Position numbers and translations under genes: made by a program | The notes under the pieces: model-generated | Database searches by the model: none | Told to the model about the DNA's origin: nothing | Seen by the model: only the letters and a program-made list of their open reading frames with translations | DNA from: Candidatus Chryseopegocella kryptomonas | Lineage (GTDB): Bacteria; Bacteroidota; Ignavibacteria; Kryptoniales; Kryptoniaceae | NCBI RefSeq assembly: GCF_001536065.1 | Contig: NZ_CZVW01000012.1 | Span: 1 to 60,477 of the forward strand | Length of the DNA: 60,477 nucleotides | Reading direction: 5' to 3' | Shown here: positions 7,570 through 16,592 of the stretch, in pieces | Numbering within the stretch: the first letter of the stretch is position 1 | Layout: each line of letters begins with the position of its first letter

Positions 7570-10356
7570 TTATTGACCGAAGAAAATCGTCAAACCAAAT
7601 TCAATCCTTCTCGGCTCTGAATAAAAAGTCGGATTTGTGAACCATTCACCAAGCGAATTAACAAGCTGAACAGGTTGCTGTCTCAAAGCGCTCAAATAAT
7701 CAAGTGTGAAATCAGGTCTTCCCGTATCGTTGTAAACTCCATACGCATTTTTCGTATCAAAAAGATTGTAAATTCTCGCAAACAAAGAAAATGTAAAGAA
7801 CTTAAGCTTGATGTCTTTGTAAATTCGCAAATCAACATTGAAAACAGATGGCTTCTTCTCGGAATTTATCAACAAAGTCCCGATGTTTTTGGATTGCCTC
7901 GGCGTGTAAGGTGTTCCACTCCCATATTGAGCAACAACACTTAATCCCCAATTGCCCGGAACAGAATAAGAAGCGGTCACATTTAAAGTATGTCTTTGAT
8001 CCCAATCCAACGGAATTATCTTAACTTCTGGCCATTGCCCACCAAGGCGTAAATTTCTTGTCTGCGCTGGATCAGATGCGTTTCCCTTCGCAACTTGAAA
8101 TGTGTAATCAATCGTTAAAGCCCAATTATTTGAAAATCTTTTATCAAGCGAAAAAACAATCCCACGGACAAAACCAAAATCTGTATTCTCATATTTGTTA
8201 TACCACGCCGAACCACCAAAGATGAAAATCTCATCAGCTCTTGTTCCTGTTAAGTTCCTTATGTCCCTGAAATAACCCGTTAACTCAATCGCAATATCAT
8301 TTGTAATCGCCTGCTGAACTCCAATCTCTCCGCTCACGGTTTGCTCGGGCTTCAAATCCGCATTACCAACAAGTCCGATATTTCCAGTCCCCGAACCAAG
8401 TTTAAACTCCGGATTAGTATAAAGATATTCAAACGGCGGAATCTGAAAGAAATGACCATACGAAAAATGTATAACTCCACGATCCGTAATTGGGAAAGCC
8501 ACCCCAATTCTTGGACTCCATTGCCACTTCGGCTTCGCCTTTATATACCAATATGCTCTCCTATCTTCAACCGTCTTGGGAATATCCCCTTCATCTCCAT
8601 AAATTCCGTTGTTATTTGTGTCAAAATATCTATTTTGCGGTTTCAATGGCTGATAAATGTTCGGATCAGATGGGTCAGCAAGAACATGCCAATCGGGATC
8701 AAAATAATCAAACCTTACACCAACATTTAAAATTATCTCGTTAAATTCCATCTTGTCCTGAATATAAGCGGAAAATTCCTTCGGGTGATTTCTGAAAAGA
8801 GTGTGCGACGGCTCGGAAATATCAGGAATTCTCGTCTTAACATAAGGATTTTTATCAAGGATTGGATCACGCGCCCTGTCTTCATCTGAAAGATCAAGAT
8901 TAAATCCTTCAAAATAAATCGTATGATATCTAAATTCAACGCCCGTCTTCACTTGATGAACTTTGGTTATCTGCGATGTTAAGTCAAATTTTCCAACATA
9001 TGTCCCGGTATTTCTGTAAAAATGATCCATTTTCATTCCACCAGCGATAAAGCTGTATGGTCCGGGTTGAAGCAAAAGTTTTGGATGAACATATCTTGGG
9101 TCATATGGATCTTTGAAAACATAATGTCTGTAATCTTTGAAGAAATACGAAAAGCTCGCCTGATAAAATGTTGACTTGCTCAATGTATGGTTTATTGAAA
9201 GAATGTTTGTTATACCCTTGCTGAACCTATTCAAATCACCATCGGGATTATACTTGAAAGCAAAATCAAATGTGCGATATTTCATAAACTCATACATATA
9301 GTTGTATGAAACTTTAAGCGTCGGAGAAACTTGAAATGTTAATTTCCCTTGCAGAAAAATTTTTCTGTTCCAGTTCATTGGGACATATGCGCTATCCCCA
9401 AGCCCTTGCTCAGGGTTTATGCTTATTATCCATTTGTTTGGATCGGGGTCACGATTATCAACGATATTTTCAGGCTTAAACTTTCTTATTCCATAAAGCC
9501 ATCCACCAAAGTAAATCCATCTCGCATTTAAGTAGTAGAAAATTTTATTTTTCAAAATTGGACCACTCAAGTTTCCTTCATAGTTTCTAATTGAAAGCGG
9601 GTTAAATTTTTGCAAACCCGTAAATATGTCCGTATGCGTCGTGGCATAACTTCCAAGATAAGTTGTAAAACTTCCATTTAATCTGTTATCCCCATCTTTC
9701 GTAGCAATGTTAATTATCCCTGACATCGCTTGACCGTATTCCGCATTGAAAGCACCGCTTACAAGTTGAAGCTCTTGAATTGACTTTCTATCAACCGAGA
9801 TAACAGCACTTCTATCGTAGACATCCGTAACAGGAACACCATCAATCCAATAAGCAACCTCACCACTTCTTCCACCTCTTATGTGCCCTGCGACGACACC
9901 AGCTTGAAGTTGAATGACTTCCTGAAATTCTGTTATAGGCAACGCCTGAATTAAATCACTCCCGATGATTGCGGTTGATGCCGTCAAATCCTTCTGAACA
10001 AGCGGTCTTTCTGCAAATACCACAACTTCCTGCCCAAGTTCAATCACGGTCGGCTCAAGCTGAAAATCAACCCTTGTTGTAAGGTCAATTGAAACTTTAA
10101 CACCTTCTTTAACAACTGTTTTATAACCGATTGCGGATGCTTTTACTCTGTAAGTTCCGGGTGGGACATTAATTATCACATAATTTCCGTTTATATCTGT
10201 CGCTGCGCCAAGATAAGTGCCTTCAATGATCACATTTACTCCAACTATTGGCTCTCCCGTTTGAGCATCTGTTACTCTGCCAGCGATTTTACCAGTGTTG
10301 CCTGCAAAAAGTATTGCAGGGATAAAAAGTAAAAAGAAAAATTTTTTCAAATTCAT
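7570..10356 (-). CDS. TonB-dependent receptor with carboxypeptidase-regulatory-like N-domain
   Basis: Outer-membrane receptor of 928 residues. Order: signal peptide (1-18), a carboxypeptidase-regulatory-like domain (about 22-107, IAGRVTDAQTGEPIVGVNV), a plug domain (about 118-230, with RGGRSGEVAYWIDGVPVTD and AEYGQAMSGIINIATKDG), then a long 22-strand-type barrel ending in an aromatic residue near the C-terminus (EFGLTIFFGQ). It is SusC-like in layout but lacks a SusD partner next door. The regulator gene ends 18 bp upstream, so the two are probably co-transcribed. Neighbouring CBM20-like and T9SS proteins suggest an oligosaccharide substrate. This is inferred from context only. Confidence 0.88.
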   Translation of the reverse strand: MNLKKFFFLLFIPAILFAGNTGKIAGRVTDAQTGEPIVGVNVIIEGTYLGAATDINGNYVIINVPPGTYRVKASAIGYKTVVKEGVKVSIDLTTRVDFQLEPTVIELGQEVVVFAERPLVQKDLTASTAIIGSDLIQALPITEFQEVIQLQAGVVAGHIRGGRSGEVAYWIDGVPVTDVYDRSAVISVDRKSIQELQLVSGAFNAEYGQAMSGIINIATKDGDNRLNGSFTTYLGSYATTHTDIFTGLQKFNPLSIRNYEGNLSGPILKNKIFYYLNARWIYFGGWLYGIRKFKPENIVDNRDPDPNKWIISINPEQGLGDSAYVPMNWNRKIFLQGKLTFQVSPTLKVSYNYMYEFMKYRTFDFAFKYNPDGDLNRFSKGITNILSINHTLSKSTFYQASFSYFFKDYRHYVFKDPYDPRYVHPKLLLQPGPYSFIAGGMKMDHFYRNTGTYVGKFDLTSQITKVHQVKTGVEFRYHTIYFEGFNLDLSDEDRARDPILDKNPYVKTRIPDISEPSHTLFRNHPKEFSAYIQDKMEFNEIILNVGVRFDYFDPDWHVLADPSDPNIYQPLKPQNRYFDTNNNGIYGDEGDIPKTVEDRRAYWYIKAKPKWQWSPRIGVAFPITDRGVIHFSYGHFFQIPPFEYLYTNPEFKLGSGTGNIGLVGNADLKPEQTVSGEIGVQQAITNDIAIELTGYFRDIRNLTGTRADEIFIFGGSAWYNKYENTDFGFVRGIVFSLDKRFSNNWALTIDYTFQVAKGNASDPAQTRNLRLGGQWPEVKIIPLDWDQRHTLNVTASYSVPGNWGLSVVAQYGSGTPYTPRQSKNIGTLLINSEKKPSVFNVDLRIYKDIKLKFFTFSLFARIYNLFDTKNAYGVYNDTGRPDFTLDYLSALRQQPVQLVNSLGEWFTNPTFYSEPRRIEFGLTIFFGQ

Positions 10357-10374
10357 ATCAACCTCAATTTTTCT

Positions 10375-11436
10375 TTAAGGACAAGTTTTTCTTATCACAA
10401 GCTCCGGCGTAAATTTAATATGTTCTGGCTTTGTTTTTCTGCTGTTCATTCTCTCAAAAAGTTTTTCAACCGCAACTTTACCTATCTCATACATTGGCTG
10501 TCTTACCGTTGTGAGACCAAAATCTTTTGCAAGTTCAATATCATCAAAACCGATGACAGCGACATCATCTGGAACCTTTATTCCTCTCTCACTCAATGCT
10601 TCAATCACACCTATTGCCTGAATATCGCTTGAGACAAAAATTGCCGATGGAATTTCACGATTACGACTTAAAAGCTCTTTACATGCCTGATAACCCGCAT
10701 CTCGGGTAAACCCATCAAGCCGTGTATCCCTGCTCTCAACAAAATACTCTTCATAAAAAATTTTCCCATAATCTGACAAAGCTTTTCTAAAACCATCAAA
10801 TCTTTGCTTTGCTGGCATGCTTTCAAGCCGTGCAACTATCATACCAATTTTTTCATATCCGTGCTCAATTAAATGTTTCGTCGCAATATAAGCACCTTGA
10901 AAATTATCAACAGTAATTGAATCAAATTTCGGATGAAATGTATCAACAAGGACAATTGGAATTCCGCGCTGTTTGAAATAACTTGTATATGCTTCTGGAA
11001 ATTTCATTGAAAAGAAAAGGACACCGTCAACTTTCCCACGATGCGTGCTTTTTTGAATGTAATGTTCAACCTGCGTTGAAGGGTCATTCACACCATAGAG
11101 AACAAGGTCAAATCCATAATCCAAGATTTTATCCTGAACCCCACGCAAAACTTCAATGAAGAAATAGCTTATGAAAAATGGAATTACTGCGGAGATTGCA
11201 TAAGCTTTTTGCTTTGCTAATCTCTGTGCGTAGGTATGTGGCTGGTAATTTAAACGGCGGGCAACTTCAAGAACTTTTCTTCTCGTTTCATCCGAGACAT
11301 GAGGATTCCCATTTAAAACCCTTGATACAGTTCCGATTCCGACCTTCGCCTCGCGGGCTATGTCGTAAATTGTTATCCCATAGAAAAACCATTTATTTTG
11401 GAAGTGCTTCCATAAGATAATAAAAATTTTTTTCAT
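10375..11436 (-). CDS. LacI family transcriptional regulator
   Basis: Regulator with a LacI-type helix-turn-helix (ITIYDIAREAKVGIGTVSRV, then a hinge helix NYQPHTYAQRLAKQK) and a periplasmic-binding-protein-like sensor domain ending VIGFDDIELAKDFGL...TTVRQP. The N-terminus is unresolved. The frame is open to 11496 and has an ATG at 11436, but a TTGACA-N17-TATCTT promoter and a palindrome occupy 11399-11442, so translation should start further in. The natural start MGITIYDIA would need one more G in the GGG at 11377-11379, reached from the ATG at 11381. An indel or a non-ATG start is possible. It probably controls itself and the downstream receptor/T9SS genes. Confidence 0.85.
   Translation of the reverse strand: MKKIFIILWKHFQNKWFFYGITIYDIAREAKVGIGTVSRVLNGNPHVSDETRRKVLEVARRLNYQPHTYAQRLAKQKAYAISAVIPFFISYFFIEVLRGVQDKILDYGFDLVLYGVNDPSTQVEHYIQKSTHRGKVDGVLFFSMKFPEAYTSYFKQRGIPIVLVDTFHPKFDSITVDNFQGAYIATKHLIEHGYEKIGMIVARLESMPAKQRFDGFRKALSDYGKIFYEEYFVESRDTRLDGFTRDAGYQACKELLSRNREIPSAIFVSSDIQAIGVIEALSERGIKVPDDVAVIGFDDIELAKDFGLTTVRQPMYEIGKVAVEKLFERMNSRKTKPEHIKFTPELVIRKTCP
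11399..11412 (-). promoter_or_regulatory. Putative LacI-family operator (palindrome)
   Basis: TGGAAGTGCTTCCA is an inverted repeat of TGGAAG and CTTCCA around a two-base centre. It is placed directly after the -10 box of the regulator's own promoter. Its size and symmetry match LacI/CcpA-type operators. Binding by the adjacent regulator is inferred. Confidence 0.55.
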
Positions 11437-11442
11437 TGTCAA
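11414..11442 (-). promoter_or_regulatory. Promoter of the lacI-type/TonB-receptor operon
   Basis: Reading the minus strand, TTGACA (11437-11442) is followed after 17 bp by TATCTT (11414-11419). Transcription would begin around 11406, inside the palindrome, which is the classical arrangement for an autorepressed gene. The position also argues against the ATG at 11436 as the real start. Confidence 0.6.
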
Positions 11443-11568
11443 GTTTAAAAACCACCACTTAAAAAGTTTTCGCAAAGAGTAACCCATACGAAGCAAATTT
11501 TTTTTATCCCAACGATAAGTTTTACTGATTGTAAAAATTTTTGCTCTCTCCGCTCACAATATTCTCAC

Positions 11569-11597
11569 TTGACTTTTGAGCTTAGCTTGATTATATT
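11569..11597 (+). promoter_or_regulatory. Promoter of the cobalamin riboswitch-btuBG unit
   Basis: TTGACT (11569-11574), a 17 bp spacer and TATATT (11592-11597) lie about 30 bp before the first conserved riboswitch bases, so the transcript would contain the full aptamer. Confidence 0.65.
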
Positions 11598-11629
11598 TAG
11601 CAAAAGTTTTTAGAGTTCTTTTAACATTT

Positions 11630-11815
11630 GGGATTCTGGTCCCGTTTTTCACGGGTTAAAAGGGAAGTCCGGTGCAAATCCGGCGCTGCCCCGCAACTGT
11701 GATCCCGATTTAAAACTTCGGCAAAGCGTAAAAGACGCTAAAGCCACTGTCCCAACCCTGGGATGGGAAGGCGAGCCGAAGTTTCGGGAAAGCCAGGAGA
11801 CCTGCCAGAATCCCC
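11630..11815 (+). ncRNA. Cobalamin (B12) riboswitch
   Basis: Conserved cobalamin aptamer elements appear in order: GGGAAGTCCGGTGCAAATCC followed by GGCGCTGCCCCGCAACTGT (11662-11700), AAAGCCACTGTC (11740-11751), and the B12 box AAGCCAGGAGACCTGCC (11790-11806). Paired arms such as ACTTCGGC and GCCGAAGT flank the core. The aptamer precedes a BtuB-like receptor and a BtuG-like lipoprotein, so it should lower their expression when adenosylcobalamin is plentiful. The exact 5' and 3' limits are approximate. Confidence 0.95.
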
Positions 11816-11828
11816 GCGAATCCAAAAC

Positions 11829-11926
11829 CTCCGAGGGGAGGTTGAGGATTTAAAAACCAAAAGTTTTTGAATTTTGCAACCCAACCTTCTCTCGGAATTT
11901 ATTTCCGGAGTTGGTTGGGTTTTTTG
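11829..11926 (+). terminator. Riboswitch expression platform with intrinsic terminator
   Basis: After the aptamer come a 7 bp hairpin (AACCTCC-GAGG-GGAGGTT, 11829-11846) and then a terminator. The terminator has outer arms AACCCAACC (11878-11886) and GGTTGGGTT, an inner CGGAA/TTCCG stem, and a run of T's to 11926. It lies 20 bp before the btuB start, so control is most likely by premature termination. Which alternative pairing is the antiterminator cannot be decided by eye. Confidence 0.75.
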
Positions 11927-11945
11927 TTTTAAAATTAACACAAAA

Positions 11946-14126
11946 ATGAAAATGAAAGCTTGGCTAATATCTATACTGCTGACAATAAATGTCTTGGCAC
12001 AAGATGTGACAGTTGAACTTAAAGTTATTGATGAAAATAAAACCGCCGTAAAAGATGCCATCGTTGAAATACAACAAATTAACAACAGACAAAGAAGCAT
12101 AACCGACTCGCTTGGTCTTACAAAGCTAATCGCTAAAACAGGCGATGCGAAGATAACTATAAGACATCTATCTTACCGACAATATAAAAGCAATTTAAAA
12201 ATTAACACAGACACACTTATCATAATCCAGCTTTCAACTCGTCTCATAAAACTCAATGAAATAACCGTAACCGCAACAGGTTATAAAGCAAACACTGCCG
12301 AAGTTGCAAACTTCGTTGAAGTCATAGACGAAGAAACATTTGATAAATTTTTGCCAAATTCATTTTCCGATATTTTGAAAACTGGAACATCAATCTACAT
12401 TCGCGACTACGGAGGAACACCAGCACAATTGAAAACAATTTCTCTTCGTGGGACTGGTTCAGAACATACGGTTTTTATGCTAAACGGCGTGAGAATTTCA
12501 AGCTTTCAAAATGGTGTTTTTGATTTAAGTTTGATTCCAGCCGATGTAATTGAACGAATTGAGATAATTCACTCAAACATGTCCTCACTTTATGGTGCGG
12601 ATGCAATTGGTGGCGTTGTCAATGTGATAACAAAAAGAAAAAATAATTTTACAGAATTTAACATAGCAACCGGCTCTTTTGGAACGAGAAAATTTAACTT
12701 CAATTTTTCTGGAAGTGTAAAAAATTTAAATTACCTTGCATCTTTCACAAGAAACTACGGCGCTGGAAATTTCCACTACAAATACAAACTTGGAAACAAC
12801 GAAATAACTTTAAACCGAAAAAATGCTCATTTTAACATCTCAGACTTCTACATAAACTTTTCAAGCCAAAACATCTCATTTTCAACTCTTTACCTTCGCT
12901 CAGCGCGCGGGATACCAGCCCCAACGACAAAATTTGACCCATCAAACACCGCAACACAATTTGACGAAGACATTAACTTAACACTTTCAATCACGAAACC
13001 ATTTGCTTCATCCATTTTGAAGGCGAATTTTCTCTTTAAAAATTCACTCTTAAAATACACAAACAACGACCTAATCATCGCTGGCTCTGGAATATCAAGT
13101 TATTCCCATAATCTTCTTTTCTCCGGAGTTATAACTTATCTTTTTAAGACAAATTTTGATCTTTTGCTTGTCCCCGGTTTTGAGGTGTCCTTTGGAATTG
13201 CAAATGGCAACTCTTTTGAAAAGGCGAAACGAATTAACACTGGTTTGTTTTTAACCGCAGAGAAAAAACTTGAAGTCCAATCTTTATTGACTACACGAAT
13301 TTACATAATGTTAAGAAATGATCGCTTCTCTGATTTCGGCAATAAATTTATTTACAAAATTGGCATCAATTCTGGGATACCTAAAAATCCGTTGCTATCT
13401 CTAAAATTTAGCTATGGCACTGGCTTCCGTGCCCCAACTTTCAACGACCTTTACTGGTATGGAAGCGGAAACAAAAATTTGAAACCTGAGACCTCAAAAA
13501 GTTATGACTTTGGATTTGTGCTATTTTCTGAATCAGCCAAAAAATTTATCAAAGAATTCAAATTTGAAGCTTCAATCTTTAACATTGATATAACAAACAG
13601 AATTGTCTGGCTTCCGTCGGAAGAAAATCAAAATTTATGGAAACCCATAAACATTGACGAGGTTAATTCAAGAGGGATTGAGTTTTCTGGCGAAATTGCA
13701 TTTTCAAACTTTTTAAAATTAAGCGGAAATTTCTCTATCTCGCAGAGCATAAGAAAAAATAAAAGAACCGCTGACGATGCGACACAAAACAAACAACTAA
13801 TTTACATACCAAAATCAACGGGCAACTTTGGAGTTCATTTATCATTTGAAAAAATGTTTCTGCTTCTTCAAACAAATTATGTCGGATTAAGATACACAAC
13901 AGAAACAAACGACAGATGGCTTCAACCTTATGTCGTCGTTGATGCAACTTTTGGATTCAATTATCAAGTTAAATTATTTTCTGGCTCTGTTAAGTTCTCA
14001 ATCAAAAATTTATTCAATGAAAATTATGAAACGATCGTTGGCTACCCAATGCCGTTAAGAAATTATCTCGTTGAGTTTTCTATGCAAATAAAAAATCAAA
14101 CAAAACAAAAAGGTGAGGTAAAATGA
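11946..14126 (+). CDS. btuB: TonB-dependent cobalamin receptor, BtuB-like
   Basis: Outer-membrane receptor of 726 residues: signal peptide MKMKAWLISILLTINVLA, a short carboxypeptidase-regulatory-like domain (about 22-95), a plug domain (about 110-225, with LRGTGSEHTVFMLNGVRI and SLYGADAIGGVVNVIT), and a barrel whose C-terminal strands include KFSIKNLFNENYETIVGYP and LRNYLVEFSMQI. The open frame extends upstream to 11874, but that would place coding sequence in the terminator hairpin, so the ATG at 11946 is chosen. The cobalamin riboswitch upstream and the BtuG-like gene that overlaps its stop codon identify the substrate as a corrinoid. BtuCDF are not in the window. Confidence 0.92.
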   Translation: MKMKAWLISILLTINVLAQDVTVELKVIDENKTAVKDAIVEIQQINNRQRSITDSLGLTKLIAKTGDAKITIRHLSYRQYKSNLKINTDTLIIIQLSTRLIKLNEITVTATGYKANTAEVANFVEVIDEETFDKFLPNSFSDILKTGTSIYIRDYGGTPAQLKTISLRGTGSEHTVFMLNGVRISSFQNGVFDLSLIPADVIERIEIIHSNMSSLYGADAIGGVVNVITKRKNNFTEFNIATGSFGTRKFNFNFSGSVKNLNYLASFTRNYGAGNFHYKYKLGNNEITLNRKNAHFNISDFYINFSSQNISFSTLYLRSARGIPAPTTKFDPSNTATQFDEDINLTLSITKPFASSILKANFLFKNSLLKYTNNDLIIAGSGISSYSHNLLFSGVITYLFKTNFDLLLVPGFEVSFGIANGNSFEKAKRINTGLFLTAEKKLEVQSLLTTRIYIMLRNDRFSDFGNKFIYKIGINSGIPKNPLLSLKFSYGTGFRAPTFNDLYWYGSGNKNLKPETSKSYDFGFVLFSESAKKFIKEFKFEASIFNIDITNRIVWLPSEENQNLWKPINIDEVNSRGIEFSGEIAFSNFLKLSGNFSISQSIRKNKRTADDATQNKQLIYIPKSTGNFGVHLSFEKMFLLLQTNYVGLRYTTETNDRWLQPYVVVDATFGFNYQVKLFSGSVKFSIKNLFNENYETIVGYPMPLRNYLVEFSMQIKNQTKQKGEVK

Positions 14127-15163
14127 AAAAAATTAAATTCATCCTCGCTCTCGTTTCAACCGCAGTTTTAATTTTAAGCGGATGTAAGAAAAGCGAAAGC
14201 ATCTCTTCTGAAATCCCGACTTTAAAAGGTGTCTATGTCCTGAACGAGGGAAATTTCGGAAGAAATAATTCAACCCTAACTTACTATATCCCCGATTCAA
14301 ATGTTGTTTATGAAGATGTCTTTTACAGGGTAAACGGAAGAGAACTTGGCGACACTGGAAATGACATCGTTATAAGTGGAAATAAAGTTTACATCGTCGT
14401 GAATAACTCAGATAAGATAGAAATTATAGAATCAAAAACTCACAAATCGCTTGGAACAATTCTTATTCCGCAGGCAAGTCCGTATAAAATTGCGTTGCTT
14501 GGGGACAAGGGTTATATCACAAATCTTTATCGTGGGGCTGTGACTGTAATTGACTTAACAACAAACTCAATCTTGAAGGACACAATAAAAGTTGGAGATA
14601 ATCCAACGGGAATTTTCGCAATAAATGGTAAAATTTATGTTGCAAATTCAGGTTTCGGCTATGGTAAAACTGTCTCTATCATTGATGCAAAAACGAATAA
14701 AGTTGTCAAGACAATAACGCTCTGGGATGGTCCTGATGCTTTCGCATTGGATCAAATGAACAGATTGTGGGTCTTATGCTATGGTTCTTATGGTGATTGG
14801 CAAAATCCAAATGATGACACAGATGGGAAATTATACGCAATTGACATTAACACCGACGCTGTTGTTGATTCAATTTTGATAGGTGGACATCCGTCACGAC
14901 TTGTCATATTTGAAGATTACGCATATACGATTAAAAATGGGAACATTGTGAGAATAAACTTGAAAACGAAGGACAAAAATGAAAATTTCATTCAAGGGAA
15001 TTTCTACTCCATCGGAATTGATCCATTAAATAAACTTCTCTACTGCGCAGATGCGAAGGATTATGTTCAAAAGGGAGAGATTTACATTTACGATTTAAGC
15101 GGTAAATTTGTGAAAAAGTTTCAAGCTGGTGTGATACCTGGCTCGTTTGCATTCGCATATTGA
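14123..15163 (+). CDS. btuG: BtuG-like surface cobalamin-binding lipoprotein (YncE-type propeller)
   Basis: Protein of 346 residues with a lipoprotein signal (LILSGC, lipidated Cys21). It is followed by repeated beta-propeller blades of the YncE/DUF5074 kind: VYVLNEGNFGRNNSTL, GNDIVISGNKVYIVVNNSDKIEIIE, VTVIDLTTNSIL, GDNPTGIFAINGKIYVANSG, VSIIDAKTNKVVKTI. In Bacteroides the B12-capturing surface lipoprotein BtuG has this architecture and works on top of BtuB. Here the ATG overlaps the btuB stop codon (ATGA), so the pair is translationally coupled and under the same riboswitch. The function assignment rests on fold and context. Confidence 0.85.
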   Translation: MKKIKFILALVSTAVLILSGCKKSESISSEIPTLKGVYVLNEGNFGRNNSTLTYYIPDSNVVYEDVFYRVNGRELGDTGNDIVISGNKVYIVVNNSDKIEIIESKTHKSLGTILIPQASPYKIALLGDKGYITNLYRGAVTVIDLTTNSILKDTIKVGDNPTGIFAINGKIYVANSGFGYGKTVSIIDAKTNKVVKTITLWDGPDAFALDQMNRLWVLCYGSYGDWQNPNDDTDGKLYAIDINTDAVVDSILIGGHPSRLVIFEDYAYTIKNGNIVRINLKTKDKNENFIQGNFYSIGIDPLNKLLYCADAKDYVQKGEIYIYDLSGKFVKKFQAGVIPGSFAFAY

Positions 15164-15171
15164 TTCACATC

Positions 15172-15196
15172 GCCCCCATTTCGCTGGGGGCTTTTT
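15172..15196 (+). terminator. Rho-independent terminator of btuB-btuG
   Basis: GCCCCC and GGGGGC arms with an ATTTCGCT loop, followed by TTTTT, nine bases after the btuG stop codon. Confidence 0.92.
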
Positions 15197-15204
15197 AATT
15201 TTGC

Positions 15205-16533
15205 TTAATGAGATTTCTTCTTCCAGTAAATATAGAATGGAATTCCAAGAGCAATTATGAAAAGTCCAATTATTGAATTTTTGGGCTCCTCAATCAAAGT
15301 GTTGATTGAAATAAACAACGCTGACAGAATGAAAATTAAAGGTGTGATCGGATATCCCCATGTTTTATAAGGTCGTGGTATATCCGGTTTTTTAACTCTC
15401 AAAACGAAAACCGCTCCCGCAACGAGAGTGAAAAATAACCACTCTCCGAAAATTACATATGTGAAAAGTTGTTCAAATGTCCCTGTTAAACTCAAAATTG
15501 AACTCCAAATTCCAAGAGCTAAAATTGATATGTGAGGAGTTAAAAACTTTTTATGAACTTCTGCTATCTTCTGGAAGAAAACGCCATCTCTTGCCATTGC
15601 GAAATAAACTCTTGGACCTGTTAACATATTTCCATTAGCTGCTCCTGCGATTGATAAAAGAATTATAAAAGCAATTAAAGATGACGCTGATTCACCCATA
15701 ACAATTTTCATAGCATCACTTGCTATTCTATCCGAACCAGCCATTTTAGAAGCAGGGATCACATAAAGATAAGCAAGGTTTGCGGTGATGTAAATTAAAA
15801 TAACGATCAAAGAACCGATGAAAAGACCAAGATAGATATTTTTTGATGGATTTTTAACTTCACCAGCGGAAAAAGTCGCCGTCTCCCAACCTTTATATGC
15901 CCAAAGAGCGGGGATAAGAGCAAGACCAAATTTACTTATAAAATCCGAAGAAAACTTTGGTAATGGTTGATAAAAATTCTTTACATCGCCATTTCCAAAT
16001 GCAAAAATCATTACACATATTGAGAGAAGAGCGAAAAATTTTATAAATGTTAAGAAATTTTGAAGCGAAGCACCCCACCTAACACCGATGTAATTGACCG
16101 TCATAAGAAAGGCAATCAAAAGAATTGCAATTATTTTCTTCATCAACGGCGTTAAATCAAAAAAGTGAGGCAGATATTTTGATGAAAAAGCGACAGCAAG
16201 AGTCGCCACAGTTCCAGAGTCAATCACGAGAAAAAGCGTCCATCCGAAAAGAAATGCAATTAAACCTCCGTAAGCTTCTCTCAAATAAACATACATTCCC
16301 CCAGCGTGTGGATACATTGCCCCAAGTTCAGAAAGAGTCAAAGCTCCAAACAATGTCATAACTCCACCGAAAACCCAGACAAGTAAAAGCAAAATCGGAT
16401 AATTCACAATTCCAGCTATATTTGCAGGGACTATGAAAATTCCCGAACCAATCACACCACCAACGACAATCCCAATCACATCAACAAAGTTTAAAACTCG
16501 CGGAAGTTCCTGCGTTTGCTTAAGATTTTCCAT
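15205..16533 (-). CDS. APC family amino-acid permease
   Basis: Cytoplasmic-membrane transporter with about 12 transmembrane helices. The family signature is in helix 1 (VIGIVVGGVIGSGIFIVPANIA, with the GSGIF unwinding motif), followed by ELGAMYPHAGGMYVYLREAYG and FAFKGWET-like WAYKGWETATF in helix 6. The length of 442 residues is usual. The open frame reaches a GTG at 16566, but a promoter lies there, so the ATG at 16533 is used. It resembles serine/threonine or cationic amino-acid exchangers, but the substrate cannot be read from the sequence. Confidence 0.88.
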   Translation of the reverse strand: MENLKQTQELPRVLNFVDVIGIVVGGVIGSGIFIVPANIAGIVNYPILLLLVWVFGGVMTLFGALTLSELGAMYPHAGGMYVYLREAYGGLIAFLFGWTLFLVIDSGTVATLAVAFSSKYLPHFFDLTPLMKKIIAILLIAFLMTVNYIGVRWGASLQNFLTFIKFFALLSICVMIFAFGNGDVKNFYQPLPKFSSDFISKFGLALIPALWAYKGWETATFSAGEVKNPSKNIYLGLFIGSLIVILIYITANLAYLYVIPASKMAGSDRIASDAMKIVMGESASSLIAFIILLSIAGAANGNMLTGPRVYFAMARDGVFFQKIAEVHKKFLTPHISILALGIWSSILSLTGTFEQLFTYVIFGEWLFFTLVAGAVFVLRVKKPDIPRPYKTWGYPITPLIFILSALFISINTLIEEPKNSIIGLFIIALGIPFYIYWKKKSH

Positions 16534-16556
16534 TTTGTTAAGAACTTTTTGATTGA

Positions 16557-16585
16557 AATATACCACAAATGCTTCTGTAAATCAA
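16557..16585 (-). promoter_or_regulatory. Promoter of the APC permease gene
   Basis: On the minus strand TTGATT (16580-16585), 17 bp, then TATATT (16557-16562). The -10 box is 24 bp from the chosen ATG, which leaves only a short untranslated leader. Confidence 0.55.
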
Positions 16586-16592
16586 CACCAAT

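Noticed and set aside
11874-11945. Upstream extension of btuB to an ATG at 11874
   Set aside because: The extra 24 codons would be encoded by the riboswitch terminator hairpin and delay the signal peptide.
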